A DNA stretch of 64,000 nucleotides, from assembly GCA_021495925.1 (NCBI GenBank), contig JAKEKT010000054.1, forward strand, positions 1-64,000. Direction: 5' to 3'. The DNA comes from Diplodia intermedia (taxonomy: Eukaryota > Ascomycota > Dothideomycetes > Botryosphaeriales > Botryosphaeriaceae). The translations under genes and the position numbers were made by a program. Shown here piece after piece: positions 45,886-58,447 of the stretch; positions within the stretch are counted from its first letter, which is position 1, and every line of letters starts with the position of its first letter. The notes below the pieces were generated by a model. The model made no database searches. It was not told where the DNA came from and saw only the letters and a list, made by a program, of their open reading frames with translations.

Positions 45886-48800
45886 ATGGCGCCCAAGAAG
45901 AAGAAGAAGGCCGCCGCCAACCCGGCGCGCGCCGTTGCCACCACCTCCATCGCGAGCAAACCCAAGCCCGACAAGAAGCTGGACTCCGCCGACGTCTCCG
46001 AAACGGGCAGCGCTGCCACGCCCCAGACGCCCGTTACGCCTGCCGATGCTGCTCCCTCGCCAGCCGGCACCGCCCCTGCGGCCCGGGAGCTGCACCAGCT
46101 CAGCCCGGAGGAGCTCGAGCTGCAGCTGGAGCGCAACGAGCTGCAGCTCTTGGTGGAGAAGCATGCCCCGAAGGTCCGCAAGGAGTCCTCGCGCCACATC
46201 TCCAGGATCCAGACGGACCGCCGTGTCCTCCGCGCCCAGGCCCAGTACTTGCCCACCCGCGAATGGCTGCCGCAGGAGCTCACAGCCCAGATCTTGGATC
46301 TTATTAAGGATGAGATAAACGGAGACTTCTCCGCCCCGGAGCACAAGCACTCCATTCGCAGCCTCTCGGAGGAAGATGCAGTTCTCCGCCTGTGGACCCT
46401 GAACCAGACTCTGGTCGATATGGGCTTCTCTAAGGAAAGAGTCCGCCAGATGCTGCTTCTCATTTGCCGGAACCCGCCACCTTTGGATGCCAACACGCCC
46501 ATGTGGGGTCTCCAGGAATGCTTAGATTGGTTTGCTGTTAACTGCCCTCCCGATGAACTTCCGCCCTATGAAAGCCAGGCTCTCCCGCCAGCAATCGATA
46601 CGAGTAGCTCTTCAAGGTCTAGTAAGTCCTACCATCTCTACTTTCGTCCCCTTCCGCGCCACGGCCGCCCATCACCGTCAAGTCTTTGCGTGTATCATCA
46701 AACCCGCAGCTGCCGGCCACGTGTACCCGGGAGTATCAGACTTGGACCACTTCTACGGTACTCCGTCCGCTGAGACCGGCGTTCCCGCGTGAGGCATCAC
46801 TACGCTGGCCAACGATAGGACACCCCGGCTAGGTGGATGTAGATTCCAGCAGACCATACGTGCTTCTTATCTGTGCCCCTCCAACGCACAGAATGCTCGG
46901 TCCCGGGATCCGTTGAGCCAAATGGCCTCCCGCTCTTTGATCTTGCGTTTCGATTCTCCTACGACTCTGTTCTCACTTGTTGGAAAATGACAGTCCACTG
47001 ACAGTGGTCTGCTCAGATTCTCCAAAACGCTCAGAGACGTCTGCTTCTGATCGGACTCCCACATCTAAACAAAAACCAGCTGCTCCTCAGCAAGGAGCCG
47101 ATAGCCCTGCCCCACCCGAAGAAGATTTCGAGGTTAGCGATCTTGACAGCGACATGGAGCCGGATCAGTTGCTTGAGACTTATATTAACGCCAAGTCTCG
47201 CCTGTTCCAAGTTAACCCGGACCTCGTCACCACGGCTAGTTCTCGTTCGAAATCTACTAAGAAATCTCGTGGCGTCCAAACGCCGGCATCGCTGCCAAGA
47301 GGCGCTTTAAAGCTTCAGAACAAGATTCAGCAGATCGAATCAGATGCTTTATTTGACCAGCGTGAGGCTGATGAAAAGTGGGCGTCTGTACGCGTAGAAT
47401 TGGCCCGGGAAACACCCGGGAGACCGAAACGTCCTAAGGAGCCTAAAAGTAAGGAGTGGGACAGCCCAGCGGAACCAGAAGCCAATTCCGCAAACGCCGC
47501 CGATGACATCATGCAGCAAGCTGCTCTAGCCGGCGACGTTCTGACACAAGGTGCGGATGATGGCGATGACCTCCTCGGTGGGATGTTCACGGCTGAACCA
47601 GGAGACGGCCAGCCTCTGGCGACTGGTGGTTCTGCCGGAGAGTCTGTCTCGGCTACCATACGCGACTTTGGTAAATCCACAGGCATGAATCCGCGCAGAA
47701 TATTAGAAGAAGCCTGTCGCGCAAGGTATGTCCTGTCTATCTGATTACATGTCCCGCGTCGACAATGTGCTCACCCTCTTCACAGAGACTCCGGCGTACG
47801 TCTGACCTACAAGCACATTTCACCCACCACATACTCGAGTCGCCATTCCGTAACTATCACTTGGACAAAGGACCAGGAACCTATTGATGCTTCAGCAATC
47901 TCTGATATCATTTGCGAGGCTGGGCCAAGATCCACCACCTTCGCTATGGCTAAAGTGGCAACTCCAGGAACCCAACAGAGTGAGGCGTATGTCTCAGTCG
48001 TTGCTCTCTTCTTAACTTTCTCGATTTCCTCCAAAGAGGAAAAGGTTTACATGAGGCTCCCGCCGGCCTGGAGAGATCTCTGGGCAGAGTTCTCCGAGGC
48101 GCAGAAGAACATTACTGATGAAAAGGATCGGGCGATGGTCAAGGACCTTCGCGGTATCGTCCAGGAAACGCTTGAAAGGGAGGATGAAGACGGTGTCATC
48201 TTGATGAATGGCTTCAAGAAACGCGGCAAGGGTGCGGGCGATAGTAATGGAGAGTCACATCTCCCGATACGCACCAACGAGGTCTCCGAAGATGACTCGG
48301 AGCGCCTGAAAGAGATATGGCAACGGAAAACCTCAACCCCATCGTACAAGCGAATGCTCGCCACAAGGTCTCAGCTGCCAATGGCGCATTTCCGCGAGGC
48401 TGCGCTTTCAGCCATTGAGCGGAACCAAGTCGTCATCCTCTGCGGTGAAACCGGCTGTGGCAAGAGTACTCAGCTCCCCGCCTTTCTCCTCGAGCATGAA
48501 CTGTCCAGCGGTCGTCCATGCAAAGTTTACTGCACCGAACCTCGTCGTATCTCTGCCATTTCTCTGGCGCAGCGTGTCAGTGAAGAGCTGGGCGAAAACA
48601 AAAATGACGTTGGCACATCTCGGTCCCTGGTTGGATATGCTATTCGATTGGAGTCTCACATGGCAGCGTCAACACGTTTGGTTTATGCTACCGTCGGTAT
48701 CGTTCTGCGGATGCTTGAGTCTTCCAAAGGATTGAGTGATATCACGCACCTGGTTATAGACGAGGTTCACGAGCGGAGGTAAGTTGCATGATCTAGTTCA

Positions 48801-50846
48801 AAAGTACCGGAGCTAATCAATCACAGCATCGACACAGATTTCTTGCTCATTGTTCTTCGAGCTTTGATGGTTCGCCGCCCTGAATTGAAGGTGATCCTCA
48901 TGAGTGCCACCGTCGATGCCGATCGCTTCTCGAAGTATTTGGACGGTGCTCCAATTGTGACCGTTCCAGGTCGCACTTTTCCCGTTCAGACCAAGTTCCT
49001 GGAGGACGCCATCGAGTTGACACACTACGACGTCAAAACGCAGAAGAATTCCTACGCCGACCAAGAGGCCGCTGAGGACGATGAAGACAGCGCTGAAGGC
49101 AACAAGTCTGGGACCGGAGGGAATCTCCAGGGCTACAGTGCCGCAACTCGGAATGCTCTCAAGGAATACGACGAATACAGGATCGATTACGAGCTCATCA
49201 TCCGCTTGCTTGAGAGGGTAGCGTACGATCCTGGCTACACCCCGTATAGCAAAGCGATCCTGGTGTTTCTTCCTGGCATTGCGGAGATCAGGCAACTGAA
49301 CGACATGCTCGTCGGCCACGAGTCGTTCGCTCAGAACTGGCTCGTGTACCCGTTGCATTCCACAATCGCGAGCGAGGACCAGCAGGCAGCCTTCCTGGTC
49401 CCACCGCCCGGCGTGCGCAAGATTGTGCTCGCCACCAACATTGCGGAAACCGGTATCACAATTCCAGACATCACTTGCGTGGTTGACACCGGTAAACACA
49501 AGGAGATGAGGTTCGACGAAAGAAGACAGTTGTCCCGACTGATACAGTCGTTCATCTCGCGCGCCAACGCTAAGCAGCGTAGAGGAAGAGCTGGACGTGT
49601 CCAGGAAGGCCTTTGCTTCCATTTGTTCACAAAATATCGACACGACGAACTTATGGCCGAGCAGCAAACGCCAGAGATGCTCCGCTTATCGCTGCAGGAT
49701 CTCGTCATGCGCGTCAAGATCTGCAAGCTTGGCGATATCGAGCCAACTCTGTCACAGGCTTTGGATCCTCCGTCGACCAAGAATATCAGGAGGGCGATTG
49801 ATGCCTTGATTGAGGTGGACGCTTTGACCGCAAGCGAAGAGTTGACGCCATTGGGGAGGCAGCTGGCGAAGCTTCCTCTAGATGCCAATCTTGGAAAACT
49901 TGCGCTTCTGGCAAGCATCTTTGGCTGCGCCGATGTGGCCATCACCATCGCCGCCATCCTCTCCTCCAAGGATCCGTTCATAGCCCCATTTGGCCAGAGA
50001 CAGCGCGCAGACTTAGCTCGGCTGGCATACCGACGCGGCGACTCGGACCTCCTGACCGCGTACAACGCCTACGCAACGTGGCGCAAGGTATGCACGACGC
50101 CAGGGCAATCCGAATTCCAATTCTGCCAGAAGAACTTTCTCAGCCGGCAGAACCTGGCCAACATCGAGGACCTCAAATCACAGCTCCTCAGCTCACTCGC
50201 CGACGCCAACTTCGTCGCCCTCACGCCCGACGAGCGCCACGCCCTCAACCGTTACCGGCCCTCCTCGCGCAACCGTAGCTTCGTCCCCGTCCTCGCGTCT
50301 GCCAACACCAACGCTCAGAATGACCTCCTCATCTCCGCCGTCGTCGCTTGGTCCTTCTACCCCAAGCTCCTGACCCGCGACGGCAAGGGCTGGCGCAATG
50401 TCGCCAGCAATCAGTCCGTCTCGCTCGCGCCGACGTCAGTCAACAAGCACCCGCCGCCCGGCACCTCGCTCCGCTACCTCTCCTACTATCACATCATGCA
50501 GTCCGGCGCCAGCAAGCTGTACAACGCGCACTCGACGTCCGTCGCGCACGACGTTCCCCTCGCCCTCTTCGCCGGTTCCAGCTCGAGCGACGCTGACGCT
50601 CGCTTGCACGCGGGGGTCGTCGCCCTCGATGGCAACCGCCTGCGCTTTGCCGTCAAGGATTGGAAAACGTGCCTCGTCGTCAAGGTGCTGCGTCAGCGCG
50701 TGCGCGACGTCGTCAACACCCTGCTGCGCAAGCCTGGCCCGCAGTCACTGGACAGGCGGCAGGCGAGGTGGCTGGAGTTGTTCTTGAAGGTGTTCGATCG
50801 CGAGGGTCGGGATAGGGATACCGGGAGCGCGGTTAGGAAAGCTTGA
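45886..50846 (+). CDS. DEAH-box RNA helicase, DHX57/YLR419W type
   Basis: Model: join(45886..46621,47017..47725,47786..48778,48827..50846), 1485 aa. The N-terminus is lysine-rich, then coiled (LSPEELELQLERNELQLLVE), then a UBA-like segment (NQTLVDMGFSKERVRQML) and an acidic linker; this N-terminal plan is that of DHX57 and yeast YLR419W. Helicase motifs follow: GETGCGKSTQLP (Walker A, about residue 700), DEVHERS interrupted by intron 3 (the DEVH box ends at the junction), MSATVDADRF, NIAETGITIPDI and QRRGRAGRVQEGLCFHLF. HA2 and OB-fold regions complete the C-terminus. Introns 2 and 3 are certain. Intron 1 is proposed as 46622-47016 (395 nt), phase-compatible but long; an additional small exon inside it is possible. 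Expected to remodel RNA or ribosome complexes; the precise target is unknown. Confidence 0.88.
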
Positions 50847-51416
50847 TTGAAGAAAAGTGAAATCAGAGTTGGAGAGAGAGGGAGAACATGGGCGTGTGAA
50901 GCGGAGAATGCTGTAGGGGTACGTCACAGAGGCTCTAAACCACACCCTTCCTCTCTTGTCCTGCTCTTTCGTCAGATGAGGCACATACGTACGATCATCC
51001 TCGTGTTTTCATCTATTTCTCTGGAACTTACTTCAGTCTTGTCCATCTTTTTTTGTTTTTTGACAATAGAAAAGAAGTGTTCCGATATCACCCTTCTCCG
51101 AGCTCATCATGTACAGGCTTAAAAAGGCACCATAGAGCGTTTAGGCAAAACAATGGCTAAGGCGGGAAGCAATCTTCTACATAGAAGCAAAGAGATGTGG
51201 GAACACGTTTCTATGTCTGTGACTTGTGCCCTTCTTGCTAGCCATACCGCAACGAATTCAATTGTCTTTTAACTAGCCCGCCACTGAATTGCTTTCTCTT
51301 TCTTTCGCCAACGAGTTCGTGCCTACTAAACGCCAATCGTCAATGATGCACATTAAGCCTAAACGCACTCCCCAAGCATGCCCCTAGTAACCTGTCCGAC
51401 CGAAGCTGTATTTTCT
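50847..51416. other. Convergent intergenic region
   Basis: 570 bp between the 3' ends of the helicase and tls1 genes, with T-rich patches around 51050. No gene seen. Confidence 0.6.
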
Positions 51417-52774
51417 TTACTTCTTCTTCTGCTTCTCCTCGGCCGCTCTCATGGCCGCACGCGCGCTGCGGCTGCCACCAAGCTTTGGGCCCTTGGGTCG
51501 TTCGTCCGCAGCTTTGTTCTTGGCGCTGGCGCTGGCCGGCGGCCGGCGGTTGTGGCGAGTCTGGACGGCCTCCATGAAGTCGCGACGGAATTGTTCGACG
51601 ATGCGGTCGTCCGCGGCGCCCTCCTCAGCGTCCTTCTTCTGCTGCTCTTGCTGTGCTCGGTCGTCGTACATCTCGACTGCAAGATTGCGATGGAAGCCAT
51701 GAGGTTAGCTGTATTCAAGTAGATGGATAGCACCTTTCCATCTTTGCTTCTACCAACTTGCGGACAGGCGATAAAAGCCGAGACAGGAGGGAAGAAAGCA
51801 ACAATTGACTTACATCGACTCTCCTTCAATATCTCTTCCACCAACTTATCACGTCTGATATCCTCGCTCGTTCTCCTCTTCCTGCCTCTTCTGCCCTTGG
51901 GCTGCATCTCTTGTTCTAGCGACTCGCCACTCTCCAGCCGCCTCGTCGCCTCCTCCGTGCGCTCAATGTTGCTTCGCGCAGCCTCCGGGCCTAGGTCAAT
52001 CTCCATTAGCTTGCCCATTCCCGCGGGCTGCCTCTGACGGACTCCGTTAGACGGGAAAGAGGGGATAGTCGATGTGGCGGAGCTGTGCTGCTGCTCCTGA
52101 TGATTCGCAGCGTCCGTGACCGCCTGCTCAGCCGCTGCACGGCGCTCACCCTCGCGCATCTCAGCCATCTTGGAATCTATATAAGCCATCCTTGAAACAT
52201 TAGCAGCCAATCCAGAGACCTAACCAACCATCTCTCCATCTCCGTCTCTTCTCCGAATTCATTGGAAGGGTAAAACGAACGGGAGAACCACTCACATGTG
52301 TTTGTCCAACGTATCCACTACCATTCCCGTCTGCGGCGCGAACTCCTTCGCAGCCACCACCTCGACTTGTTGCTGCTCCGGCGCACCACCACTAGCCGGC
52401 GGCACGACCGCGGTAGTGGTGGTGGTAATTTCGGAGCTTCCATTTGGCTTGCTCCCACCCGATGAGGAGAACTCGACACCCACTCCCCGCGCTTTCTGCT
52501 TGCGTGCACGACGCAGGATCTCTGCGACGGATGGTTGCCCGTTTTCTCCGTTGTTTGCCTGGGTGTCCGCAAAGGTAGCTAACGTGGTGGTAGAATCGGC
52601 TGCGCCGAAGGCGGAGGGCGCAGAAGTTGAGACGGTAGCGGTGGTGGTGAGGGGGGAGCGGCTGCCAGAGGCATTTGGTCCTTGCACATGATTGGTGATT
52701 GTGTCGTCGTCTTCGTCGAGGCGCTTGCGATAGACTTTCTGGCGCTTGCGTGCACGGAAGTTGGCTTCGGCCAT
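51417..52774 (-). CDS. tls1: Tls1/C9orf78 (Hep59) family splicing factor
   Basis: Model: complement(join(51417..51676,51814..52190,52296..52774)), 371 aa. The family includes human C9orf78 and fission yeast Tls1, nuclear proteins that bind the Brr2 helicase of the spliceosome and affect splicing of a subset of introns and telomeric silencing. Family features seen: basic N-terminus ANFRARKRQKVYRKRLDEDD, the segment SVAEILRRARKQKARGVGVE, the core block FAPQTGMVVDTLDKHM joined to MAYIDSKMAE by intron 1, then MGKLMEIDLGPEAARSNIER and a basic KGRRGRKRRTSEDIRRDKL region. The last exon is coiled and lysine-rich (AAEEKQKKK end). Introns of 105 and 137 nt are longer than most neighbours. The unspliced frame across intron 2 stays open, so that splice depends on recovering the charged EMYDDRAQQEQQKKD block. 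Confidence 0.85.
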
Positions 52775-54009
52775 GATGTCGGAGAGAGTACGCGTGTTAC
52801 GTAGCCTGGGCGAGGAGTGTGGTGCGGAGCTGGGGGGGCGCGAATTGCGGGCAGCGCATAAGCCTCGATCGGGGGCTAATTCTCCAGGCGCTCCAAGAAT
52901 CGCGCAGCTCTGGCAAGTGCAGAACCAGCAGCAGCTGCGGGAGATGGTGGTTGGTTGGAGCGGAGGCGGGATGCGATGGCGGCGGGCGGAGGTTCTGGCG
53001 AGCTGCAGGGAATCGCAGGATGATGTGACGCATGTCCGATAGACCTGACCCACCGTCACGTGCAAGGCCCGCCCGGGCAACATCACCCCTTGTCGTCTGG
53101 GGAAATAGACCGGGGCCACCACTGGGCAGCAATCCTGATGGCCGCCAGCACGCAAGCACACGAGAGGCTCGCCACCCGCACTCAGACTACACTGCATTTT
53201 TGCACGCCATTTATCTCCGCCTGCCATCTACTACCTCTCGCCATCATCCACCCATTCCGCCTGCTTTTCGCCTAAGCGCCGCGCTGTGATACAAAGTAGG
53301 AATCTCTGACCGGTGCTCCTTCTCCACTGATCCGCCCTGCTATCTCTGCGTCCGAAACGCTCGGGATCTTCCGTCAAGAATGCTCAACTCTTTTTTCCTA
53401 CACGCCGCGTCCGTCCTTCTGTTGAGCCAACTGAGGAATCACTGGTCTTACCAAACATGCCAATTTGTTGAAAAGTTCCACCCCATGCCGCAGTCATGAT
53501 ACTTCAGTGGGGAATTAACCCCCCAGATGCAGAAATAGAAACGCCAGGTGCATGCTTGATTTGGCCGCGTCCGACGATAAAAAGACACTGCTGTCGAAGT
53601 GTAGTGCTAACGCAGGGTAGCTGATGCGCAGCAGTACCCGAAGGGGTCAATGACACGTGTCGCTACGATGGGATGCTGTCTCCAACCGTGTAAAGCCGCG
53701 TCGAGGAACCCACATGGGGAACATTGATGTATTGGGGGGAAAGCGGCAATGCAGAGGACAGTCGTAAATGGTGATGTGCTGTGTATACGAGACTGGCGGC
53801 TTTTCCAAGAAAAGCCGCTGAGTCGAGATTAGTGAAGGCTAAGGGGGAGCCGAGTAAGCGTAACCGAGCTGCTCCTCTGGGCGGATAGGAATAGCTTAAG
53901 CCAGACCCTGTGCCGCCCGGGACATCCGATTCAATGGAAAGCTGCGCGCCTTATGCCGCAGCAAGCAAAGGTTGGCGCCACACGTGTGCGATCGTCCTGC
54001 TGCGAGCGC
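52775..54009. other. Intergenic upstream of tls1
   Basis: 1.2 kb holding the tls1 promoter and the 3' flank of the PHD-protein gene. No frame with conserved composition. Nothing else recognised. Confidence 0.55.
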
Positions 54010-57000
54010 TCAGACACTTCCGTTGGTAACGCCGAGTCTGCGGCGAATCAGCTCCTGCAGGGCTAGTAGCTGCCGCCTTTCCTCCTCTCCGGGCGGCTCC
54101 ATCGTCAGCGGTGCTTTTCCAGCGGCAGCCATGCTGTCGATAACCTCGTCGGGTGATTCGCCCTGATGCATTTCGTGTCAGTGCTGACGTCATCAAACTT
54201 GTTTAGACACGGGGTCTCTTACATTCAGGCTGTAGATGAGCGTCTGCACCGCGTCGCTGCCGAGCTCGAGATCAGATTCTCGCTTGGCGAATTGCACGAG
54301 GTTGACAGCAGCACGTCGGTCGGTAGGGTTGGCGTCGCTGAACTTGCGGTCGTACGTCCTTGGCTGGCTCGACACTACGCCGGGGAAACCGGCTTGAGCG
54401 CGGATGTTTTCGCTGTCCATGCGCATCCTGAGAAAGTTAGTGACTCGTCGAAAGATGTAATAAGGAATGCGGAGGACTTACTGCTTGATCTTGGATATGA
54501 AGTCGAGTTTGATGCCTTTAGACGGAAGGCGGTAGACAACACCGTCTTCGTCGTCATTAGACTCGAACTCCTTCTCGCTGTCGCTGCTATCTTCAGCGAC
54601 CTCGATGACGCCATTGTTCCTGAAGCCGCGCCTCATGTTGACGTTGACAATGTTGGGGTCCCTGGGCTTGCGAATCCGGAAGATCCGCCTGCTGTTGAGA
54701 GCGCTGGAAACAGTTGGCTCAATAGCGCGGAGGTCCCGGTCAGTATGGCGAGGACACTTCCAGACATTGCGGTGCCTGCTGTTGAAAGGAATGGGTGGAG
54801 GGTTGGCCATGGGCGGGTCAAGGCAGTCCAAATGCCAGTTGGCATTGCAAATATCGCACTGGATGATCTGCTGCTTGTTAAGCGACGACTTTCCGCACTG
54901 CACGCAGAGAATGGCGTTGCCCTTCGTGTCGAGGAGCCTTGTGTTGTCGGGCACTTCGTCCCAGCCGCCACGGCCCTTGTTGCTGCCTGATGTTAGCAAC
55001 GGCTCCGCAATGGCGAGCAAACACAAACAAAACTTACAGAGGCTTCGTCGCTTGCACCTCCTCGTACGCGCCCTCCTTGTCCGCATGCACGCCCTCAAAG
55101 TGATCTTGGACGCGCCTGGGGAGAGCGAACACGGTGGGGTTGCGCTTGTTGATGGTAGCCAGTAGAGGGCCAAACATGCTGAACGGGACCGACTCTCTCA
55201 ATGCGCTGTTGCTCTTCGCGGCGCAGAGGTGGCAAAGCCACTTTTCGTCCGGTGTGTCGTTCAGCGGCGGGTCGCAACAAGTCAGGTGGAAGGCCTTGTC
55301 GCAACCATCGCAGCAGAGAAGCAGGCCGGAGAAGCCACATGCAGAACAAAAGTCATCGTTTTCGGAGCGCTGGAACTCGGTCAGAGGCGGTGAAGGAGGC
55401 AAACGCGATGGATGAGATATGTGCAATGAAGTAGGCTTGTGGAAATGCATTGTGACCGATGGGGGGGAGGGTGTGGTGGATGGCGGTGGAAAGAGCTCGA
55501 AGAGGTAAAGGGTGCGAGGGCTAGTGGGAGGGTTGGCGGAGATTTGGTCACTTACCGCGTCGTTGTCATCGTAGCCGATCGGGGATTCCATTCCGCCACT
55601 CGCACGAGCAACGCCCGCGACACCACCCGTCCTATTCTTGATGGGCCTAAAATTCAGACCGGGACGTTAGCGACGCTCTTCAGCACCCCACGCGAGTATT
55701 TGGCATTCTTCGCATCCCCCTTGCCCAGATTGCCCGGAGTGGCTCGACAACAGAGTGAAACAAGCAGGAGCCAAGAAACACGTGTATATGAAGCTGCGGG
55801 AAGCGCCAAGGCATGCCTGTCGCCCCAGGCACCAAAGGTTGCATGAGAACTTACGAATGCTTTGTGCGAGCCGACGTCTTCTGTCTCTTTGACGGCCTGT
55901 CATTGCCATCTGCATTGAGGTTAGGCGTGGTAGCACGCGTGGCAGGTCCGGATCCATGTGGCGGGAACCCATCTGAGAGGGGTGACGCGGCACTGCTTCT
56001 TGCTTGAAGGGCCGACTTCTTGATACCGTTGGTGAGCTTGAGCTTCTGCTTCCTGGGCGGAGGCAGGACGGGGGACTCGTTGAGAGCAGGGATATCTGTC
56101 GCGAAAAGTTCAGGTCTAATGCTGCTGATGGGAATGTGTTTGTTGAATGTCGTGACATCCTTCAGCCCTTCGCTGTATTTGCGGCGCTTTGCCTGCAGCT
56201 CCTCGTCTTCGGACTCGGTCAAGCCGGCATCCTCGGGAGAACGCTTGTTGCTAGCACCGCCACCTGCCTTCTTGGGAAGCGGCTTCTTCGTCCTGATGTT
56301 CAACTTGCTGGCACCGTTCACAGAAGGTCCAGCTGTCGAAGGCCTGCTGATGGCCGGGTCCTCCAACACATCAGGAGGCGGGCCTGCAGCGATATTCTCG
56401 TCGACTGAGCTCAGAGATGAAACGGAGGATATGCTAGCGCGTCTCGAACGCGGGGAGTGCACAGCGGAGGAGGTCACGCCGTTTGCGCTTGCTCCCATGT
56501 CGACGGCAGTAGGTTCCTTCGGAGGAGTGTCAGCACGCTCGGAGGAAAGTTCCTCGGGGGCTGGAGATTGGATTGCAGAAGAAGGGTGGATGGTGGTCGA
56601 CTTTGCTGGGGACGACGGCGAGGGTGACTGCGCGGATTGCGAGGGCGTCAAAGCGAGGCCGTTGGCACCACGCGAGATGCGCGCGCGCTTGGGGCTTCTC
56701 TCGATACTCTCCTCCTCCTGATCTTGTGGGGGTGCCTTTCTGGCGCGCTTGACGTAGCGGTCGAATTCGACCTGCTTCTCCTGGGAGGGGGCCTTGCCGT
56801 TGTGTTTTGCAACGTAGCTGAGAAGCTCAGCAAGACCCTTGTCTTTCTTGCTCTGTTGAGAGAGACGTCTTAGCACAGTGCCGATCTTTGTGTGGCCGGT
56901 ACTCTCAACCTTCGCTAAAGCGCCGCGGAGAGCCTTCTCGACGCCCATAGAAACCCCGTTGTTGGCCATCTCCTCCTCGAGAGGCGACGGAGACCGGTTG

Positions 57001-57551
57001 TCGGGAGTGCTCGGGGCGGCGGTTGGGCGGACCGAGCCAACTGGCGTCTCGCTTTTCGAGCCACGCTTCGAAGCCCTGGCCTTCTTGTTCTTCTTCTTCT
57101 TGCTGGCCGGCGTGTAGTCGTCATCCTCCTCTTCATCCCTGTTGGGAGGTATTACAGGCACGTAGTCCTGAGGGTTCCTGTCCCGCTCCGCCGGTTGTGT
57201 GCCGTCGACGTCGGGCGTATCGCGTGAATCCTCAGCCCCAGACAGCTGGCCGTTCTTGCCCGCCACAGAGCGGCGCAGGCCATCAACCCTAGACCTTGCC
57301 CTGTCCTTTGCCGTGGGCCTCACGCCTAGAGGCTGCATGGTCGTGAGGACACCCTGCCTTTCGAACCCAACATCTTCAAAGCTGGGGACAGGAGTCCTCG
57401 GCGGCGGCTCAATCCAGCTGTCGAGCGATGACTGGCCCTTCTCTTTCGGCGGGGCGACCTGAGGCGCAGGCGAGTTGGTGGCATGGGAGCCGTCCGGGCT
57501 GGAGGCATTCGTCCGAACGTTGGACCTGCGCGAAGGCCTTGACGGAGGCAT
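54010..57551 (-). CDS. Double PHD-finger protein, Rco1-like (Rpd3S-type)
   Basis: Model: complement(join(54010..54162,54223..54427,54482..54982,55038..55369,55556..55646,55855..57551)), 992 aa. Rco1 is the PHD subunit of the Rpd3S histone deacetylase complex, which suppresses cryptic transcription in gene bodies. The long N-terminus is disordered with the early block SLDSWIEPPPRTPVPSFED and a lysine-rich KKKKNKKARASKRG patch. PHD1 spans about residues 602-645 (DDFCSACGFSGLLLCCDGC, FHLTCCDPPL, WLCHLC). PHD2 starts near 733 (ILCVQCGKSSLNKQQIIQCD, WHLDCLDPP, WKCPRH). Acceptor 54983 was chosen over the nearby AG because it keeps the WDEVPD frame. The intron at 55370-55555 contains no stop in frame, so it may be retained. 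The intron at 55647-55854 is 208 nt. Rco1 assignment rests on PHD arrangement and family blocks. Confidence 0.85.
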
Positions 57552-58447
57552 GGTGCAAATCGGCTGCAAGAGCGCGATCCTGCTCGAGGGTTAGCATGAG
57601 CTCGTAAAATTAAGGGATAAGGAACCTACGACGCGTCTGCGAGCCGAATGGGGTGGTTGCGCGTGAGGGCGGCGCACGCGTTGTGTGCGGCGGCGGAGAT
57701 GTTAAGACGAAGAGGACGGCTCGCGAAGGAAACCAAAGCGCGGCCGGAGGTCCCTCGGGCAGCTTGCGACTATTCCTCTGCGCCCCTTGTTGCGCCTCGC
57801 TGCAACGAAAAAACACAAGAAACAAAATATGCAGACTCGGTTGGAAAGGGGGTGGGCTGCACTAAGAAAAGGACGCTCTCTATCACCGGGCGATTTTTTT
57901 TTCTTGGGGGAGGGTGCTGGGGGAAGGTGAGGCCGTGACGATGCTGGCGGCGCGGAGGTGCGAGCCTTCGCCGCGAGAGCACGGTTTTGCTGTTCGTTGT
58001 CGTCAGCAAGGGGGACTGCAAACACAGCCGTCAGAGAAACTTCTACACTGGCGGTGCGGAAGATGTGTGTATCAAGCTGTCGTTGTGGAAGGTGCTGGGG
58101 TTGAAGAGGTTTGGAAGGGTTGCGGCGGGCGGCAGGGCAAAATATGGACCTGTCCACAATAGCAATTCGCCTGCTATTGACTTCACTGCACCCTCTCACC
58201 TCCACGCGGCCCGTGACTTGCTGTGTTTCCAAACTTTTTGCTATTGTTCACTGCTCGTTGGAGCTGCTAGTGCTAATCATAATGATGCTCGTTGCCACTC
58301 CTACGCCTCGGAGCATGCACGCCGGCATGCCTCGAGACAGCTTCAAAGGCATTGTCCATGGCAAAGTAGCGCCACGCTTCCGTGGCCTTGTTTCACAAAG
58401 CCATACAACAAAGTGACGTACATGAGGAGTTGGTTTGCTGCTTACTC
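57552..58447. other. Intergenic upstream of the PHD-protein gene
   Basis: About 0.9 kb with the PHD gene promoter and the 3' flank of the PA2G4-like gene. An eight-T/G-rich patch lies around 57895-57920. No gene is supported. Confidence 0.55.

Noticed and set aside
45678..46502. 275-codon minus-strand frame antisense to the helicase exon 1
   Set aside because: Mirror frame of a GC-rich exon, with no conserved blocks; it also crosses the compact gcn1/helicase promoter.
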